A stretch of 60,732 nucleotides of DNA. It comes from DASVEE01 sp036399695 (GTDB taxonomy: Bacteria > Acidobacteriota > Thermoanaerobaculia > Gp7-AA8). Below are positions 33,764 through 43,800 of the stretch, piece by piece; the first letter of the stretch is position 1, and the number at the start of each line of letters is the position of its first letter. The notes under the pieces were generated by a model that worked only from the letters and a program-made list of their open reading frames with translations, was not told where the DNA came from and searched no databases. The position numbers were made by a program, and so were the translations under genes. The DNA lies in the NCBI GenBank assembly GCA_036399695.1, contig DASWMP010000105.1, positions 1-60,732 of the forward strand. The letters are read 5' to 3'.

Positions 33764-34696
33764 TCACTCGAACAGCGTGTCCACGTACGACTGCGGATCG
33801 AACGGAATCAGATCCTCCGCCGCCTCACCCACCCCGACGAACTTCACCGGGATGTCGAACTGGCGCATGATCGAGAGGATCACGCCGCCTTTCGCGGTGC
33901 CGTCGAGCTTCGTCACGACCATGCCGGTGATCTTCGCTGCTTCGAGGAACGCCGCGGCCTGACTGACGCCGTTCTGTCCCGTGGTGCCGTCGAGGACGAG
34001 CAGCGTTTCGTGCGGCGCGCCGGGCATCTCCTTCTCGATCACGCGGCGGATCTTCGAGAGCTCGTTCATCAGCCCCGTCTTGTTCTGCAGGCGGCCGGCG
34101 GTATCGATGATGACGACGTCCGCGTTGCGCGACTTGGCGGCTTTGACGGAGTCGTGGGCCACGGCCGCGGGATCGGAGCCGGCACGATGCTTCACGAGCG
34201 GCACGCCGACGCGGTCGGCCCACATCTGCAACTGCTCGATGGCGGCGGCGCGGAACGTATCGGCGGCGCCGAGGATGACGGTCTTCCCTTCCCCCTTCCA
34301 GCGGGAGGCGAGCTTGGCGATCGTGGTGGTCTTGCCGGTGCCGTTGACGCCGACGACGAGGATGACGAACGGCTTGGCCTTCCCGAGGTCGATCGTCTGC
34401 GCCGTGCGGCGGGGAATCAGCGCCCGCGTCTCCTCGCGGAGGACGGCGGTGAGGCGATCCATGTTCGTGATGTTCTCGCCGCGCACCCGCTCCTCGATCC
34501 GGTCGATGAGCGACATCGTCAGCTCGGCCCCGACGTCCGCGCCGAGGAGCCCTTCCTCCAGCCCGTCGATGGCATCTTTCCCCACCGGAAGCTCAGGAGT
34601 CATCGCCTCCTTGACCTTCTCGATGATCTCGGTGTGCGTCATGAACAAGCCGCGTTTGAGCTTGTCGAAGAGGGTTTTCTTTGGTTGGTCGGCCAT
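33764..34696 (-). CDS. ftsY: Signal recognition particle receptor
   Basis: 310 residues, NG domain type with a short N-terminal segment and no acidic A domain. G1 is GVNGTGKTTT (116-125), then DTFRAAAIEQL, DTAGR and TKLDGTAKGG, the SRP-GTPase motifs. Docks the SRP-ribosome complex to the membrane translocon. The ATG at 34696 is followed by MADQPKKTLFDKLKRGL, the usual amphipathic membrane-binding start. Confidence 0.96.
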   Translation of the reverse strand: MADQPKKTLFDKLKRGLFMTHTEIIEKVKEAMTPELPVGKDAIDGLEEGLLGADVGAELTMSLIDRIEERVRGENITNMDRLTAVLREETRALIPRRTAQTIDLGKAKPFVILVVGVNGTGKTTTIAKLASRWKGEGKTVILGAADTFRAAAIEQLQMWADRVGVPLVKHRAGSDPAAVAHDSVKAAKSRNADVVIIDTAGRLQNKTGLMNELSKIRRVIEKEMPGAPHETLLVLDGTTGQNGVSQAAAFLEAAKITGMVVTKLDGTAKGGVILSIMRQFDIPVKFVGVGEAAEDLIPFDPQSYVDTLFE

Positions 34697-34701
34697 AGTT
34701 G

Positions 34702-34828
34702 TCAGCGTGGTCGGTGGTCAGCGGTCGGTGGTGGTGATGGGGCGTGTACTGGGTGTTGTGTTGGTTGTTGGTTTTTGGTTCTTGGTTGGGTGGGGGGACC
34801 GACAACCGAAAACGAACAACCGACAACG
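34702..34828. repeat. GGTCGGTGG run and TTTTTGG inverted repeat
   Basis: 34702-34735 carries GTGGTCGGTGGTCAGCGGTC words. 34759-34786 (TTGGTTGTTGGTTTTTGG) faces 34801-34827 (GACAACCGAAAACGAACAAC) to form an imperfect hairpin between ftsY and the AAA gene. Confidence 0.8.
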
Positions 34829-34842
34829 CGCGCGGTAGCGCG

Positions 34843-35925
34843 CTATCTCCTCCCCTGCCCCTGCTCCCTGTTCGAGATGGCTTGTCGCACCATCTCCTCG
34901 TCGACGGTGACGATGCTGGGGGCAGAGCCGTTGGAGGGGTCGAATTCGAGGTTGCGGATGATGCGGCGGTAGGTTTCGCGGAGGGCGCGGGCGCCGAGGC
35001 GTTTCTGGCGGGCGGCGTCCCAGGCGATGGAGGTGAGGGCGCCGCGGGTGATCTGCAGGTCGATGCCGAAGCGGCGAAAGTAGTCGCGCGACGTGCGGAA
35101 GATCGAGCCTTCGGGCTCGACGAAGATGCGGGCCAGGTCCGGCTCGCCGAGGTCGTTGAGCACGACGATCGATTCGAAACGGGAAATGAACTGCGGCGTC
35201 ATGCCGTAGCGGAACAGGTCGTCGTAGTTGAGGTAATCGCGGAGATGGAACGGCATCTCCTCGCGCACTTCACCCGAGGAGGAGACGACCACCACGGGCT
35301 TCATCGGCGCGACGTCCTGGCCGATCGTGGCCCGGCGGTAGACGGCGTCGTACAGCTCCTCGAACGCGCCGCCGGCGACGAAGAGGATGTGCGACGAGTT
35401 GAGCCCGAGCGTCATCCCTTCGACGTCGAAGGCGACGTTCTCGTTCTCCATGAGCGTGAGCAGCGCTTCCTGGGCCACGATGCCGCGGACATTCGGCGCG
35501 CCGCCGGCGACGTGCGCGCGGATCTTGTCCACCTCGTCGATGAAGACGATCCCGTGCTCGACCGACTTGATGACCTTGTCGAGCCCCGCACCCGGTCCGT
35601 GCAGCTTCCTGGCGTTCTCGTAGAGGCGGCCGAGCACGACGCGGCCGTAGCCCTGGTGCTCCTCGGCCAGCACGTTCGCGTTGATGCGCACCACGTTCGC
35701 GAACTCGCTCGTCCCCGGACGGGTCGCCAGGTACTGCTCGACCGCGCGCATGAGGGTCGTCTTGCCGGTGCCGGAGTTCCCGATCAGCAGGATGTTCGGC
35801 GCCGGATGCCCCACCAGGTGCTTCACGAGCGCGACGGAGATCTCCCGGATCGCCTCCTCCTGCCCGACGACGGTCTTACGCAGCTCGTCGTAAATGTCGC
35901 GCGGCCGGAGAGGGAAAGCGTCCAT
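34843..35925 (-). CDS. AAA+ ATPase, ClpX-like, without zinc domain or known partner
   Basis: 360 residues from the ATG at 35925. VVGQEEAIREISVALVKHL, Walker A IGNSGTGKTT (48-57), Walker B IVFIDEVDK, sensor 1 HILFVAGGAFEEL, and a small C-terminal domain with LGARALRETYRRIIRNLEFD resemble ClpX/HslU. The N-terminal zinc-binding domain of ClpX is missing, and I see no IGF-type ClpP loop. It may be a stand-alone unfoldase or remodeler. No protease gene is near. The promoter side is a 100-bp hairpin element. Confidence 0.8.
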   Translation of the reverse strand: MDAFPLRPRDIYDELRKTVVGQEEAIREISVALVKHLVGHPAPNILLIGNSGTGKTTLMRAVEQYLATRPGTSEFANVVRINANVLAEEHQGYGRVVLGRLYENARKLHGPGAGLDKVIKSVEHGIVFIDEVDKIRAHVAGGAPNVRGIVAQEALLTLMENENVAFDVEGMTLGLNSSHILFVAGGAFEELYDAVYRRATIGQDVAPMKPVVVVSSSGEVREEMPFHLRDYLNYDDLFRYGMTPQFISRFESIVVLNDLGEPDLARIFVEPEGSIFRTSRDYFRRFGIDLQITRGALTSIAWDAARQKRLGARALRETYRRIIRNLEFDPSNGSAPSIVTVDEEMVRQAISNREQGQGRR

Positions 35926-35942
35926 GGGAGGGGGATTGTAGC

Positions 35943-36047
35943 GAATCACAATCCTGAGCGAAGCGAAGGATCAATGGAGCCTCAGCGAAGATCCCCGCCA
36001 CAGGCATAGCTGAGGCTCCATTGATCCTTCGCTTCGCTCAGGATTGC
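35943..36047. mobile_element. Roughly 100-bp hairpin element (AATCCTGAGC family), copy 1
   Basis: Perfect 37-base inverted arms beginning AATCCTGAGCGAAGCGAAGG and running to CCTCAGC around a loop containing CCACAGGCATAG. A second copy with the same arms and loop words lies at 49829-49926. It resembles a miniature, non-autonomous hairpin element. Confidence 0.85.
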
Positions 36048-36059
36048 CCCCGGCCCCCG

Positions 36060-36677
36060 CTACCGGATGAACGAAAACCCGACCGCCAGAATCAGCAGCG
36101 CCACCACGGCCATCGACACCCAGAACGCCTGCACCGTCTGGCGGTGCATGTTCACCTTGTCCTTCCGCTCGTGCAGGAGGTACTGCAGGTACTCGACGCG
36201 GGGACGGATGGTGCCGACTTTGTCCTCGAGGTTCGGGTAGAGGACCTGGTTGATCTCCGGGACGATGACGACCGGGATGAACGTGGCGCCGCCGCTGCGG
36301 GTGATGAAGTCGTTGAGGAGCTCGTTGTGCGGCTGTTCGCTGGTGCAGACGAGGCAGTGGTAGACCGTCGTCGACTGCAGCACCGAGAGCATCTTCTGGC
36401 CGGTGCTCTTGGCCTTGTAGGTGTTGACCACCGACTCCGACGTCTGCCGGAGGATGCGCTCGTTCAGTTCCGGGATGCGGGTGAAGATGAACACGGTCTC
36501 GCCGGCCGCCATCGGCAGCTTCTCCGGACGGCGGAAGATGATCTCCCCGTACTCCTCCCACTCGGTGGGACTCTGTTCGGACTCGAACCCCTCGTCGGCG
36601 AGGCGGTTCATCAGACGTTCGACCGGGTCGGTCCCGGCGGGAGATTCAGTCGGCTTTTCGGCTTTCAGCTCTTGCAT
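36060..36677 (-). CDS. Tail-anchored protein of unknown function
   Basis: 205 residues. A soluble domain (1-180; GETVFIFTRIPELNERIL, ESVVNTYKAKSTGQKML and VYHCLVCTSEQPHNELL) ends in one membrane segment (about 182-203, VSMAVVALLILAVGFSFI) at the extreme C-terminus. I do not recognise the family. Its start lies 32 bases inside the preceding response regulator gene, so the two are co-translated, suggesting partnership. Confidence 0.75.
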   Translation of the reverse strand: MQELKAEKPTESPAGTDPVERLMNRLADEGFESEQSPTEWEEYGEIIFRRPEKLPMAAGETVFIFTRIPELNERILRQTSESVVNTYKAKSTGQKMLSVLQSTTVYHCLVCTSEQPHNELLNDFITRSGGATFIPVVIVPEINQVLYPNLEDKVGTIRPRVEYLQYLLHERKDKVNMHRQTVQAFWVSMAVVALLILAVGFSFIR

Positions 36678-37047
36678 ATTTATTGACGAGGCGGATCAAG
36701 TCATCGAATTCAAACGGCTTGCCCATGTAGTCGTCGGCACCGCAGACGCGTGCTTTCTCGGCGATGTCGGCATCGCCCGAGACCACGACATACGGAATCG
36801 ATTTCGTTTCCGGGAGTGCTTTGAGTGCGCTGCAGAGGGCCTCGCCCCCCATTCCTTTGATCGTCAGGTCGGCGAAGATCATCGCCGGCCGCAGTTCCTT
36901 CGCTTTGGCCAGGGCGGTCTGCCCGTCGGCCACGCTCTCGGAGGCATACCCGTTCCGCTTCAGGACGAGCGAGATCAGTCTCGCCACCTGGGCGTCATCT
37001 TCGACGACGAGGATCACGCTGCTGACCTCAGAAGTCGAATCGGACAC
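36646..37047 (-). CDS. Single-domain response regulator
   Basis: 133 residues: VVEDD acidic pair, acceptor D60 (MIFADLTIKGMGG), VVVSGD, MGKPF with the conserved Lys. No output domain. It overlaps the VanZ-like gene before it by 20 bases and the tail-anchored protein after it by 32 bases. Such overlaps on both sides suggest a dedicated three-gene unit; no kinase is adjacent. Confidence 0.85.
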   Translation of the reverse strand: MSDSTSEVSSVILVVEDDAQVARLISLVLKRNGYASESVADGQTALAKAKELRPAMIFADLTIKGMGGEALCSALKALPETKSIPYVVVSGDADIAEKARVCGADDYMGKPFEFDDLIRLVNKYARAESRKAD

Positions 37048-37501
37048 GCACCTTTTTCCGCATATGCCCCAGAGCGGCGCCGGCCAAGGCGCCCACGGCG
37101 TTGGCGGCCGCGTCGCTGAGCGTCGTCACGCGGGTCGGCAGCATCTCCTGCCACAGGTACAGCATCATGGCGAAGAAGAGCCCCGCGATGAACGTCAGTC
37201 CGTAGCCGCGGATGCGCGACCGCTCCGGCCGGTCCACGGTCAGAAAGAGCAGGAACCCCCACGGCAGGAACAACATGACGTTGCCGAGGATCGGCATCAG
37301 CACGGCGAAGAAAGCGTCGCGGGAAGGGACGCGCCCTTCGGTAACGACGCGCGAGAGCACGTCCGGAACGGTGTTCCCCCCCACGTAGGCCTTCCCCGAG
37401 AGGTACCAGAGCAGGGCGGCAATGGCTCCGCTGACGAGCACCAGTAACGTCACCGTTACCCACTTGCTCACCCTGACGACGCGCACGTGCCGCTTTCCCA
37501 T
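37028..37501 (-). CDS. VanZ-family membrane protein
   Basis: 157 residues with four membrane segments. The late EMLPTRVTTLSDAAANAVGA followed by LAGAALG is the VanZ signature (E-LP-R--S--D---N--Ga--G). The family includes the teicoplanin-resistance protein VanZ, but most members are of unknown function. The ATG at 37501 is used; a GTG two codons earlier is possible. First gene of the overlapping trio. Confidence 0.85.
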   Translation of the reverse strand: MGKRHVRVVRVSKWVTVTLLVLVSGAIAALLWYLSGKAYVGGNTVPDVLSRVVTEGRVPSRDAFFAVLMPILGNVMLFLPWGFLLFLTVDRPERSRIRGYGLTFIAGLFFAMMLYLWQEMLPTRVTTLSDAAANAVGALAGAALGHMRKKVRVRFDF

Positions 37502-37569
37502 GTGCACGCATTATCCCGAATCGGAGTTTCATTGCCCAACGCCGCCCATTTGCGAGAAGCGTGCTAAGT

Positions 37570-37945
37570 GGACAGGGCTCGGGGCTCAGGGCTCGGGGCC
37601 CGGTAGGGGGTCAGACCCTTGGGTGAGGGGACAGCCCGGTGATGCGAGGCCCCGAAAACCTCGGGCCTGAGACCCAACCGAGCCCCGAGCCCTGAGCCCC
37701 GGGCCCGGGCAACCGACCCAGTGGGGGTCAGGCCTGCGGTAAGGGGCCGCCCGACAAAAACGCCCCCGGAACCAAAGGCCTGACCCCCAACCGGGCCCCG
37801 AGCCCCGAGCCCCGGGCCCTCGGCTACAACCGACCCAGTGGGGGTCAGGCCTGCGGTACGGGGCCGCCCGACAAAAACACCCCCGGAACCAAAGGCCTGA
37901 CCCCCACCCGGGCCCCGAGCCCCGAGCCCCGGGCCCTCGGCTACA
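37570..37945. repeat. GGGCCCGGGGCTCGG array with tandem copies of about 117 bp
   Basis: Two near-identical units (about 37711-37827 and 37828-37945) contain AACCGACCCAGTGGGGGTCA, GGCCGCCCGACAAAAAC and GGGCCCCGAGCCCCGAGCC, with an older copy to the left. Each unit ends GGCTACAA[CT]; the last one, TACAAT, lies 25 bases before addB and could serve as a -10 element. A relative lies at 51541-51858. Confidence 0.85.
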
Positions 37946-37957
37946 ATCGCTTGGTCC

Positions 37958-40885
37958 ATGCCCCTGCTCCGGTTCGCCCGTTACAACCAAATCGCCGTCG
38001 AAGTAGCGCAGCGCCTCCTCGAGTCGCGGGACCCGGCTGCCGATCCGCTCGCTCCCTGGCCCGTCGGGGTCATCGTTCCCTCGGGTGCCATGTCGGACGC
38101 GATCGTCCGGCAGCTCCTCGGCACGGGCAGCGGCGTGGCGGCGGTGGCCATCGATTCTCTCGAAGCGCTGGCCCGCCGCGTCGTCAACGACGGCGGCGAC
38201 TACCCACACGTCGCCGGCGAAGCGGAGCGCCGGCTGGCCATGCGCACGGCGGTCCGGAGCATCGAGCATCCGATGATGGAGAGCCGCGGGATTGCGTCGA
38301 TGCTGGAGCGCGCCTACCGCGACGTCCGCGACTCCGGCCTGACGCTCGACGAGTTCCGCCAGCGCGCCCAGAAGCGTCCGCTGCGGAACGCCGGCCGCAC
38401 GAAGCTCCTGATCCGCGCCTGGGAAGAGTACGAGCGCCTCATCGCCCGCCTCGGCGCCACCGACCCTGCCGATCTCCTGCTCCGCGCCGCCGACCGCATC
38501 CGCCGCGGCGCCAACGTACCCCCGCAACTCCTGGCCGGCTTCTACGACATGACCGGCGTGCAGTTCGCCGTGGTGGAAGCCTTGCGCGACGCGCAGAAGC
38601 TGACGGCGGTGTGGATTCCGGCTGACCCTGAGGATGACGCCTACCGCTTTGCCCACGCGCTGACCGCACGGTTCGGCGGTGATCCGATCGGCGGCACAGA
38701 TGATCCCATCCACCGCCAACCGCCAACCGCCAACCGCCAACTCCTCCACACCTACCCCACCCGCCATGAAGAGCTCTCCGGCACGTGCCGCGCCGTACGC
38801 GCTCTCCTGGATTCGGGCGTTCCCCCCCACGAGATCGGCATCGTGGCCCGGTCGCTCGACGCTTACGACAAACAGCTCCTCAACCGCTTTGCCGCGGAGC
38901 ATGGGTTCAGCACCTCTCTCCCCGACGCGCTCCCGCTGAAAGCGCACCGCATCGGCCGCGGCGTCATCACGCTGCTCCGTCTCCGCGAGCGAGGCTTCCC
39001 CCGCGCGGAAGTACTGGAGCTCATCCGCGACGGCCTCCGCGCCAAGACCACCATCAACGTCGACAAGGCAGACGCCGAGACGCGCGCCGCACGCATCGCC
39101 GGCGGCACGAGCGACGAGCTGCGCTCCGTCCGCCGCCGCTCCCTCGTCATCGACGACTACGTGAAGCTCGTCGCCGAGCTCGAAGACCTCACCGCGCACA
39201 TCGACGTCCCCTTCCTCGGCAAACTCCCGGGCCTGTTCCGCATCGAGACGAAGGCGGATCTCGACGCCGCCGAGGAGCTCGACGCGATCGCCGACCTGTT
39301 CCGCAGGACACAGGTCTGGAACCGCGGCCTCGATGTCACCGCCGTCATCGACGCCATCGAGCACGTCGAGCTCGAACACCAGAAACCGACAACCAACACC
39401 CAACAACCGATCTTCGCCGGTGAGCTCCTCCGCTTCCGCGGCCGGTCCTTCGCGCACCTCTTCGCCATCCGCATGCAGGACGACGTCTTCCCGCAGCGCC
39501 GCAACGAGGACCCGCTCGTCCCCGACGCCGACCGCAGAGCACTCGGGGTGCGGGAGATCGGCGACGGCCGCGATGAAGAGCAGTTGCTGTTCCGGCTCCT
39601 GTCCGATGCCACCAACGAGCTGCACTACAGCTACGCCGCTTCGGACGGCTTCGGGAAAATCCTGCGCAAGTCACGGCTGGTGCGGGAGCTGCCGGTGAAA
39701 GATATGGGACAAATGGGACCGATGGGACCTATGGGAGAACCTGCTGTCATAGCGCAGCCCCATGGGTCCCACCTGTCCCATGAGTCCCATCAGTCCCATC
39801 AGTCCCATCGTCCCCCGGCGCTCCGCCCCCTGCAGATGCTCACCCTGGCCGGCACCCGCTCCGTCTTCGACGGCTATCTCGGCCCCCGCACCATCCAGGA
39901 CCGCGTCAACAAAGTCCTGGAGTCCGTGACCCCCACGCAGCTCGAAGACTTCGGCGAGTGCCCGCACAAGTTCCTCGTCAAATGGATCCTCGGCGTCAAA
40001 GACCTCGACGACCCCGAGCGCGAGCTGCAGATCCACCATCGCGACAAAGGCACGCTCGACCACCAGATCCTCGAGCAGTTCTATCGGGGCCTCAAACCGA
40101 ACGACATTGCCGAGGCGGCGGCCACGTTGCCTCGCCTGCCGCAGTACCTCGTCGACCAGCTCGAACAGCTCATCGACCAGGCCTTCGATCAGCTCGAAGC
40201 CGAAGCGCCGCCGTTCAACCGCACCGTGCGCGACATCGAGCGCCGCGCCACGAAACGCATCCTCCGCGACTTCGTGACGCAGGACCTCGGCGAGCTCGCC
40301 GAAGAGAACCTCCTGCCGGCGCACTTTGAATACCGCTTCGGGCAGCGCCACCGGCGGCCCGAATCGATCGACCACCCGGAGCCGTTCATCCTCAAAACGC
40401 AGGGCCTCACGCTGCGCGTCGACGGCACCATCGACCGCATCGACCGCGGCCCGACACGCTTCCGCATCGTCGACTACAAGTCCGGCAAGGCGCTGCGCCA
40501 CAAGAACCTCGCGAAGAAGATCGACCGCGGCGTGCGCCTCCAGCTCGCGCTCTACGCCATGGCCGTCTCCGACTTCTTCGACTCGACGGACGTCAGCGGC
40601 ACCATCAAGCCGCTGGTCATCGGCGAGCAGAACGGCGCGTTCGCCTTCGACCTGGCCGAGAAACGGGAGTCGCTGCTCGAAACCCTCGAGCTCTTCGTCA
40701 CCTCCATCCGCGAGGGCATCTTCCCCGCGTTCCCGAACGATCGCGACGACGAGTTCAACTCCTGCAAGTACTGCCCGGTGAATCACTCCTGCCGCACGCG
40801 GCACGACCTCGACGAGCGCTACGCCGTGCAGCAGAAGAAGGACCCGCGCACGCTGCTGGCCGAACGGGACGCAGCGGAACGGTGA
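37958..40885 (+). CDS. addB: AddB-like helicase/nuclease subunit with Fe-S cysteines
   Basis: 975 residues. UvrD-like fold lacking a good Walker A, then a C-terminal PD-(D/E)xK nuclease (HFEYRFG, LRVDGTIDRID, RIVDYKSGK). Four cysteines in AddB arrangement: C668 (GECPHKF), C936, C939, C945 (CKYCPVNHSC), so a 4Fe-4S staple is expected. Works with AddA to resect DNA double-strand ends for recombination. Odd: three segments read from repeat words found elsewhere in intergenic DNA: QPPTANRQLL (about 252-261), HQKPTTNTQQP (474-484) and DMGQMGPMGPMG to HQSHQSH (about 582-614). All keep the frame. Confidence 0.88.
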   Translation: MPLLRFARYNQIAVEVAQRLLESRDPAADPLAPWPVGVIVPSGAMSDAIVRQLLGTGSGVAAVAIDSLEALARRVVNDGGDYPHVAGEAERRLAMRTAVRSIEHPMMESRGIASMLERAYRDVRDSGLTLDEFRQRAQKRPLRNAGRTKLLIRAWEEYERLIARLGATDPADLLLRAADRIRRGANVPPQLLAGFYDMTGVQFAVVEALRDAQKLTAVWIPADPEDDAYRFAHALTARFGGDPIGGTDDPIHRQPPTANRQLLHTYPTRHEELSGTCRAVRALLDSGVPPHEIGIVARSLDAYDKQLLNRFAAEHGFSTSLPDALPLKAHRIGRGVITLLRLRERGFPRAEVLELIRDGLRAKTTINVDKADAETRAARIAGGTSDELRSVRRRSLVIDDYVKLVAELEDLTAHIDVPFLGKLPGLFRIETKADLDAAEELDAIADLFRRTQVWNRGLDVTAVIDAIEHVELEHQKPTTNTQQPIFAGELLRFRGRSFAHLFAIRMQDDVFPQRRNEDPLVPDADRRALGVREIGDGRDEEQLLFRLLSDATNELHYSYAASDGFGKILRKSRLVRELPVKDMGQMGPMGPMGEPAVIAQPHGSHLSHESHQSHQSHRPPALRPLQMLTLAGTRSVFDGYLGPRTIQDRVNKVLESVTPTQLEDFGECPHKFLVKWILGVKDLDDPERELQIHHRDKGTLDHQILEQFYRGLKPNDIAEAAATLPRLPQYLVDQLEQLIDQAFDQLEAEAPPFNRTVRDIERRATKRILRDFVTQDLGELAEENLLPAHFEYRFGQRHRRPESIDHPEPFILKTQGLTLRVDGTIDRIDRGPTRFRIVDYKSGKALRHKNLAKKIDRGVRLQLALYAMAVSDFFDSTDVSGTIKPLVIGEQNGAFAFDLAEKRESLLETLELFVTSIREGIFPAFPNDRDDEFNSCKYCPVNHSCRTRHDLDERYAVQQKKDPRTLLAERDAAER
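38700..38745. repeat. CCAACCGCCAACCGCCAAC words inside addB
   Basis: Tandem AACCGCC words, like the GGCAGTTGGC hairpin arms between genes, lie in frame in addB. Only one arm orientation is present. A similar AACCGACAACCAACACCC stretch is at 39380-39410. Confidence 0.75.
39700..39812. repeat. GGGACCTATGGG inverted repeat inside addB
   Basis: GGGACAAATGGGACCGATGG and GGACCTATGGGAG on the left, TGGGTCCCACCTGTCCCATG and CAGTCCCATCAGTCCCATCG on the right. A full hairpin of the same word group as at 2572, 48716 and 53944, but here inside an open reading frame and without introducing a stop. Confidence 0.88.
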
Positions 40886-43800
40886 TGCTGCAACAGTCGT
40901 TCGACTTTGCCCCGAAGCCGACGAGCGCGCGCCGCAACGTCGTCATCGAAGCGGGCGCCGGCACCGGCAAGACGACCGCCATCGTCGCCGAGGTGCTGAA
41001 GCTCATGCTCAATGACGAAGAGTTGTCGCCCGAGCGCATCGTCCTCGTCACCTTCACCGAGAAAGCCGCCGGCGAGATCGCCGACCGCATCCACGACGCG
41101 CTGCAGGAGCTCGACGCGCACATGGACGACCCGCGCGTCGTCTGGCCCATCGGCTCGCCGCGCCCGTTACTGGAAATGGGCGGCGAGATGCGCGAAGAGC
41201 AGCGCGAAAGCTGGCGCCGCGCCTGCGCCAAGCAGCTCTCGCGCATCGATTCGCTCCGCTCGCAGACAATCCATTCGTTCTGCCAGTCGCTGCTGCGGCT
41301 CTTCCCCATCGAGGCCGGCCTCGACCCGCAGTTCAAGATCATCGAAGGCTTCGAGCGCTCGCTCCTCTATGGGCAGCTCTACGACGCCTGGGTGGACGAG
41401 GAGACGCGCGTCCACCCCACCGAAGAGATCGTCCGCGAGTGGGAGATCCTCTTCGCCCACCTCGGCTATCTCTTCCAGATCCGCGACGTTCTTTTCGCCC
41501 TCCTGGACCGCCGCGACCTGCTCAACGAAGACAGCTACGACTTCGGCGATTTCAGCGAAGTGGAGTCCGACCTCGTCGAGACCATCGCCGTCATCCGCAA
41601 GACCAGCGCGGCCGACGTGAAGGACCCCGACGCCCGCCGCATCTTCGAATACCTGCAGCAGGAAGAGCCGCCGAGCGCGTCGCTCGACGCCTGGGTCGAA
41701 TACCTGCAGCCGATCGCGCCGTCGATCCGCGAGGCCAACCTGCCGCGGCAGGCGGTGCTCAAGGACGCGCTCAAATTCCTCCGCTGTGGCGACAAGGGAC
41801 GCTCCATCTACGACCGTCTCGCCAGCCACCGCGCGGCCATGGCCGTCGTGTCGATGGGACGGCGCTTCGTCGACTACCTGGACAGGGAGAAGCGCAAGCT
41901 CGGCGTCGTCGACTTTGACGATCTCCTCCTGCGCACGCTGGCCGTGCTCGATGACGAAGCGGTGCTGGAGCGCGCCCGCTCGCAGTTCGACTTCATCTTC
42001 GTCGACGAGTTCCAGGACACCGACCGCACGCAGGCCCGCATCATCGAGCGGCTGGCGCGCGATGCCTCCGGCGCGTACGTGCCCGGGCGCACCATCGTGG
42101 TCGGCGATCCGAAGCAGTCGATCTACGGCTTCCGCCGCGCCGACCCGGAGACGTACTACAAGATGACGGAGCAGTTGATCGCCGAGGGGGCGGAACGGCG
42201 GCGCATCGAGGATCAGTACCGGAGCGATCCGCCGCTGCTCGACGCCATCAACGCCCTGTTCACCAGCCTCTTTCCGGCGGTGCCGCACGACCCGAACGTC
42301 TTCCGTCCTCGGTATCTGCCGCTGCACGCCGGCAAAGGCAAAGTGGCGCGCGAGCTCGACGCCCGCATCACCTTCCTGCACGTCGAGCACGAGGAAAAGT
42401 CGGACCGCTTCTTCCGCGAGGCCGAAGTCATCGCCGAATGGATCCGCGCCAACCGGGACGGCAGCGACCTCGATCTGCAGCGCTTCGCCATTCTCTTCCG
42501 CCGCCTCACGAAGCTCGACGATTACCTCGACACGCTGGAACGCTACGGCATCGATTACGTCCTGCCGCCGACGCGCCTCTTCCTCGACCGCCGCGCCCCC
42601 GTCGATCTGCTGGCCGTGCTGCGCGCCATCGCCTTCCCCTTCGACACCGGCGCGGAGTTCTCCGCCGCGCGGACGCCGTACTTTGCACTCACGGATGAAG
42701 AGATCGTCACCGGACGCGACACGCCACCCGACGCCGAGGCCGCCCGCGTCGCGGAACGGACAACGGACAACGGACAACCGACAACGCCTCCAACTGTCTG
42801 GGCGACCTTTCAGCAGACGCTCGCGCGCTACCGCGAGGCGGCACAACACCGCTCCGTCTCCGGCCTCATCGACCTCGTCGTCGAGACCGCGGGCATTCAC
42901 GCGATCTACGACGCGTCCGCTGACGGCGTGCGGCACAAGCGGCACCTCGAGCACCTCCGCGCCATCGCCTTCGACTTCGACCAGACCAGCGGCGGCTCCG
43001 TGCGCCAGTTCGTCGACGAGATCACCCGCCGCCGCAGCGAGCCGGACGAGATGGAACCGAGCCTCGCCGACGAGTCCCGCAACGCCGTCCGCATCCTCTC
43101 CGTGCACGCGGCGAAAGGGCTGGAGTTCGAGAGCGTCATCCTCCCCGACCTCGCCTTCCCCGCGTCATCGAACGACACGCTGCAACTCTTCACGGTCGAA
43201 GAGCCGCGCAGCCTCGTCATGGCCGGCCGCGCCGAATCCATCTCCGCAAACTTCCGCACCTGCGGCGACCAGGAAAAGCTCAAGAAGCTCCGCGCCACCC
43301 GCGACGAAGCCGAGACGCGGCGCCTGTTCTACGTCGCCGTCACGCGTGCCAAGTCGGAGGTGGCGTTCGTCTGGAACGTGGTGGCGAAAAACGCCGGGTT
43401 CGCGAAGTACGTGCGGGAGGCGATCCCGTTCGACGTGCCTTCGGATGGCGAAGGACGGACGCTGCTCTGGACTCCGGTGGGGACGGTCGCGTACGAGCGG
43501 CTGGCGTCGACGCAGGCCGACGCGCACACACGCCATCGCCTGCGCGACGCCGCCCTCGAGGCGACGCTCGCCGCGTCACCCATCGTCGAGGCTGTGCTGC
43601 CGGCGCCGCTCTTCGACGCCACGCCTCTGGCGGCGTCCGAGGTGGCCATGTACCGCGCCGGTTCGCGCAACCGCACCGCGGGCGTCCTGCTGCACCGCGT
43701 CCTCGAACGCTGGGACGCCCGCTCCGACGCCGAGCCCCTCCTCCGCCGCCTGGCCATCGAAGCCGCCGCCGACGAGGAAACAATCGCACGCGTCCGCGCC

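Noticed and set aside
37586..39625. 679-codon minus-strand open frame
   Set aside because: Shadow of addB that continues through intergenic repeats; peptides are repetitive (GPGARGSGPGWGSG).
41167..43107. 646-codon minus-strand open frame
   Set aside because: Shadow of addA, which carries all helicase motifs on the other strand.
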